A program made the translations under genes and the position numbers. The notes under the pieces are model-generated. The model did not search any database. It was given only the letters and a program-made list of their open reading frames with translations, and was not told the DNA's origin. Positions 62,973 to 64,000 of a DNA stretch of 64,000 nt are shown piece after piece. Source of the stretch: Allohoeflea poritis (lineage in GTDB: Bacteria; Pseudomonadota; Alphaproteobacteria; Rhizobiales; Rhizobiaceae); assembly GCF_027889715.1 (NCBI RefSeq), contig NZ_JAPJZH010000001.1:62001-126000 (forward strand), written 5' to 3'. The first letter of the stretch is position 1. Every line of letters begins with the position of its first letter.

Positions 62973-63623
62973 TCAATGATCGTGCGCCCACGGTGTCTCG
63001 ATTGTGGGAGCTTTTGGCGAGGATTTGATATACGAGACGATCACGCGCTCGATTGCGTCTCGCGCCAGCTTATTGTGATCGGGCGAAAAGCCCAGAGTCG
63101 CGACGTAACTCCAATGCGCGTGCATCATCGAAACGAAAACAAAAGATAGCTCCCTGCATGCGGCGGCATCCAGCTCCGGGTGCGCAATCGCCAACTCATG
63201 AACGATAACCTGACCAAGTATTTTGTATTTGTCGCGCAAGCGCTCCCTCAAGGACTCCGAGCCCACCGCATAGGCGAACAAGGCGTCATAAGCCTCGAGA
63301 TTATCAGGCATCGGGTGGTCCTCAGCCAGGCCAAAGAAAAAATCCAGGAAGAACCTGAGGCGCTCAACCTGACGGACTTCAACGATACCTGAAACCAGGC
63401 TGTGCTGATAAACCAACATAAGATGGTCGCATAGATCCAGCATCAAGGCATCGAGATGCGGATAGTAATATCTGACAAGCTGCCGGGACAGACCCGCTTC
63501 GTTTGCCACGGCTTCAAATGACAGCATCTGCAGGCCCTTGACCGTCAGCAGTCGCGTGGTGGCGTTCAGTATCTGAGTTTTTTTGTCGTGGGTCTGATCG
63601 TCTTCTTTTGAATCGTTATCCAA
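62973..63623 (-). CDS. TetR-family transcriptional regulator
   Basis: The protein has 216 residues and starts at TTG 63623, supported by GGGAGG five bases upstream; the first downstream ATG would delete the HTH. VANEAGLSRQLVRYYYPHLD is the HTH. The C-terminal helical domain has no recognised ligand. It is convergent with the thioesterase gene with 32 bases between stops. It may regulate the catabolic block or the genes to its right. Confidence 0.85.
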   Translation of the reverse strand: MDNDSKEDDQTHDKKTQILNATTRLLTVKGLQMLSFEAVANEAGLSRQLVRYYYPHLDALMLDLCDHLMLVYQHSLVSGIVEVRQVERLRFFLDFFFGLAEDHPMPDNLEAYDALFAYAVGSESLRERLRDKYKILGQVIVHELAIAHPELDAAACRELSFVFVSMMHAHWSYVATLGFSPDHNKLARDAIERVIVSYIKSSPKAPTIETPWAHDH

Positions 63624-63978
63624 TTGCCCCTCCCGGAAACCGCGTTGCCGGACGCGATCATACGAAAAATTTGAGTCCGGGAAATAAATTTGAGAGGCGT
63701 TTTCGAATTGAAAGTGTACGATTTTTCAGATCACCAACTCGAACTTGTTCAAGCATTTGTTGTTAATGAACTTGTTTAGGTTGCAACGTTAATTTCGCCG
63801 GCGTTATTTTTCGAAATGAAAGTGCCGGCGTCAATTGACTATATCCTACTGATTTTAATAGTATTTAGTCAGTCGTTTTACTCGGATCTCGGGTGATTGC
63901 GACTGCGAAACTCGATTTTGAATCTCGAAATTGGCTTGAACTAAACCTGGGCGCGTATCGTAACCGGGGGGAAGGTTT
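63624..63978. promoter_or_regulatory. AT-rich intergenic region with repeats
   Basis: 355 bases without a convincing gene and visibly more AT-rich than the rest. Direct repeats are AAATTTGAG (63667-63675 and 63686-63694) and GAACTTGTT (63741-63749 and 63768-63776). The first GAACTTGTT copy starts the palindrome GAAC-TT-GTTC. These are candidate operators for the TetR protein on the left or for a gene to the right. Confidence 0.45.
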
Positions 63979-64000
63979 ATGCGCTCGATGCTACCGCGCC
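63979..64000 (+). CDS. Possible start of a new gene, cut by the window end
   Basis: ATG at 63979 with GGGGGAAGG six bases upstream opens a frame (MRSMLPR) that runs to the window edge. Only seven codons are visible, so no function can be given. Confidence 0.35.

Noticed and set aside
1-64000. CRISPR arrays, insertion sequences, rRNA and prophage genes
   Set aside because: I looked for regular short repeats, transposase or integrase motifs and rRNA sequence and saw none.

Overview
The window reads as chromosome from an alphaproteobacterium of the Rhizobiales (Hyphomicrobiales), probably the Phyllobacteriaceae/Hoeflea side of the order. This is inferred from gene content and order (hspQ, IalB-family proteins, mfd-sdhE-recG, DUF502-glmS-glmU, ccdA), from fairly high GC by eye, and from alphaproteobacterial styles of DUF2147, AEC and IalB proteins. 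No database search was possible. I see no insertion sequence, integrase, CRISPR array, rRNA or prophage. One tRNA gene, tRNA-Lys(UUU), lies at 19.9 kb.

Layout. 0-20 kb is mostly conserved housekeeping: the 3' end of a ubiH-type hydroxylase, an AEC carrier, hspQ, a tandem pair of secreted IalB-family proteins, an orphan peptide-binding protein, a DsbA-like protein, mfd, sdhE, recG, a DUF1801 protein, a GT-A-like glycosyltransferase, a DUF502 membrane protein, glmS, glmU, an EamA exporter, ccdA and tRNA-Lys. 20-26 kb holds a DUF2147 protein, a GntR and an XRE regulator lying tail to tail, and a tight fatty-acid-desaturase-like / PhnD-like / DAO-type oxidoreductase cluster that looks like an uncharacterised catabolic unit. 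26-46 kb holds an FkbM methyltransferase, a large MscS-type channel, a four-gene glycosyltransferase operon, a complete peptide-type ABC transporter on the minus strand, and nucleotide-sugar genes: UDP-glucose dehydrogenase, UDP-glucuronate 4-epimerase and UDP-glucuronate decarboxylase, plus an exostosin-like glycosyltransferase. Embedded there is a short SDR protein with the motifs of halohydrin dehalogenases.

46-63 kb is one long plus-strand catabolic block. It runs: TetR regulator with a palindrome next to its likely promoter, acyl-CoA dehydrogenase, two MDR oxidoreductases, LivH-LivM-LivG-LivF, AMP-forming acyl-CoA ligase, periplasmic binding protein, FadJ-type hydratase/dehydrogenase, thiolase, two adjacent acyl-CoA dehydrogenases and a PaaI-type thioesterase. 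A second TetR gene faces it. Together these could import an organic acid, activate it with CoA and beta-oxidise it. The order FadJ-thiolase-dehydrogenase-dehydrogenase resembles the pimeloyl-CoA (pim) operon of Rhodopseudomonas. The window closes just inside a possible new gene.

The most unusual items are the halohydrin-dehalogenase-like gene (43.1-43.7 kb), the desaturase/PhnD/DAO cluster (22.4-25.4 kb), the four-glycosyltransferase operon, and the TetR palindrome ahead of the catabolic block.
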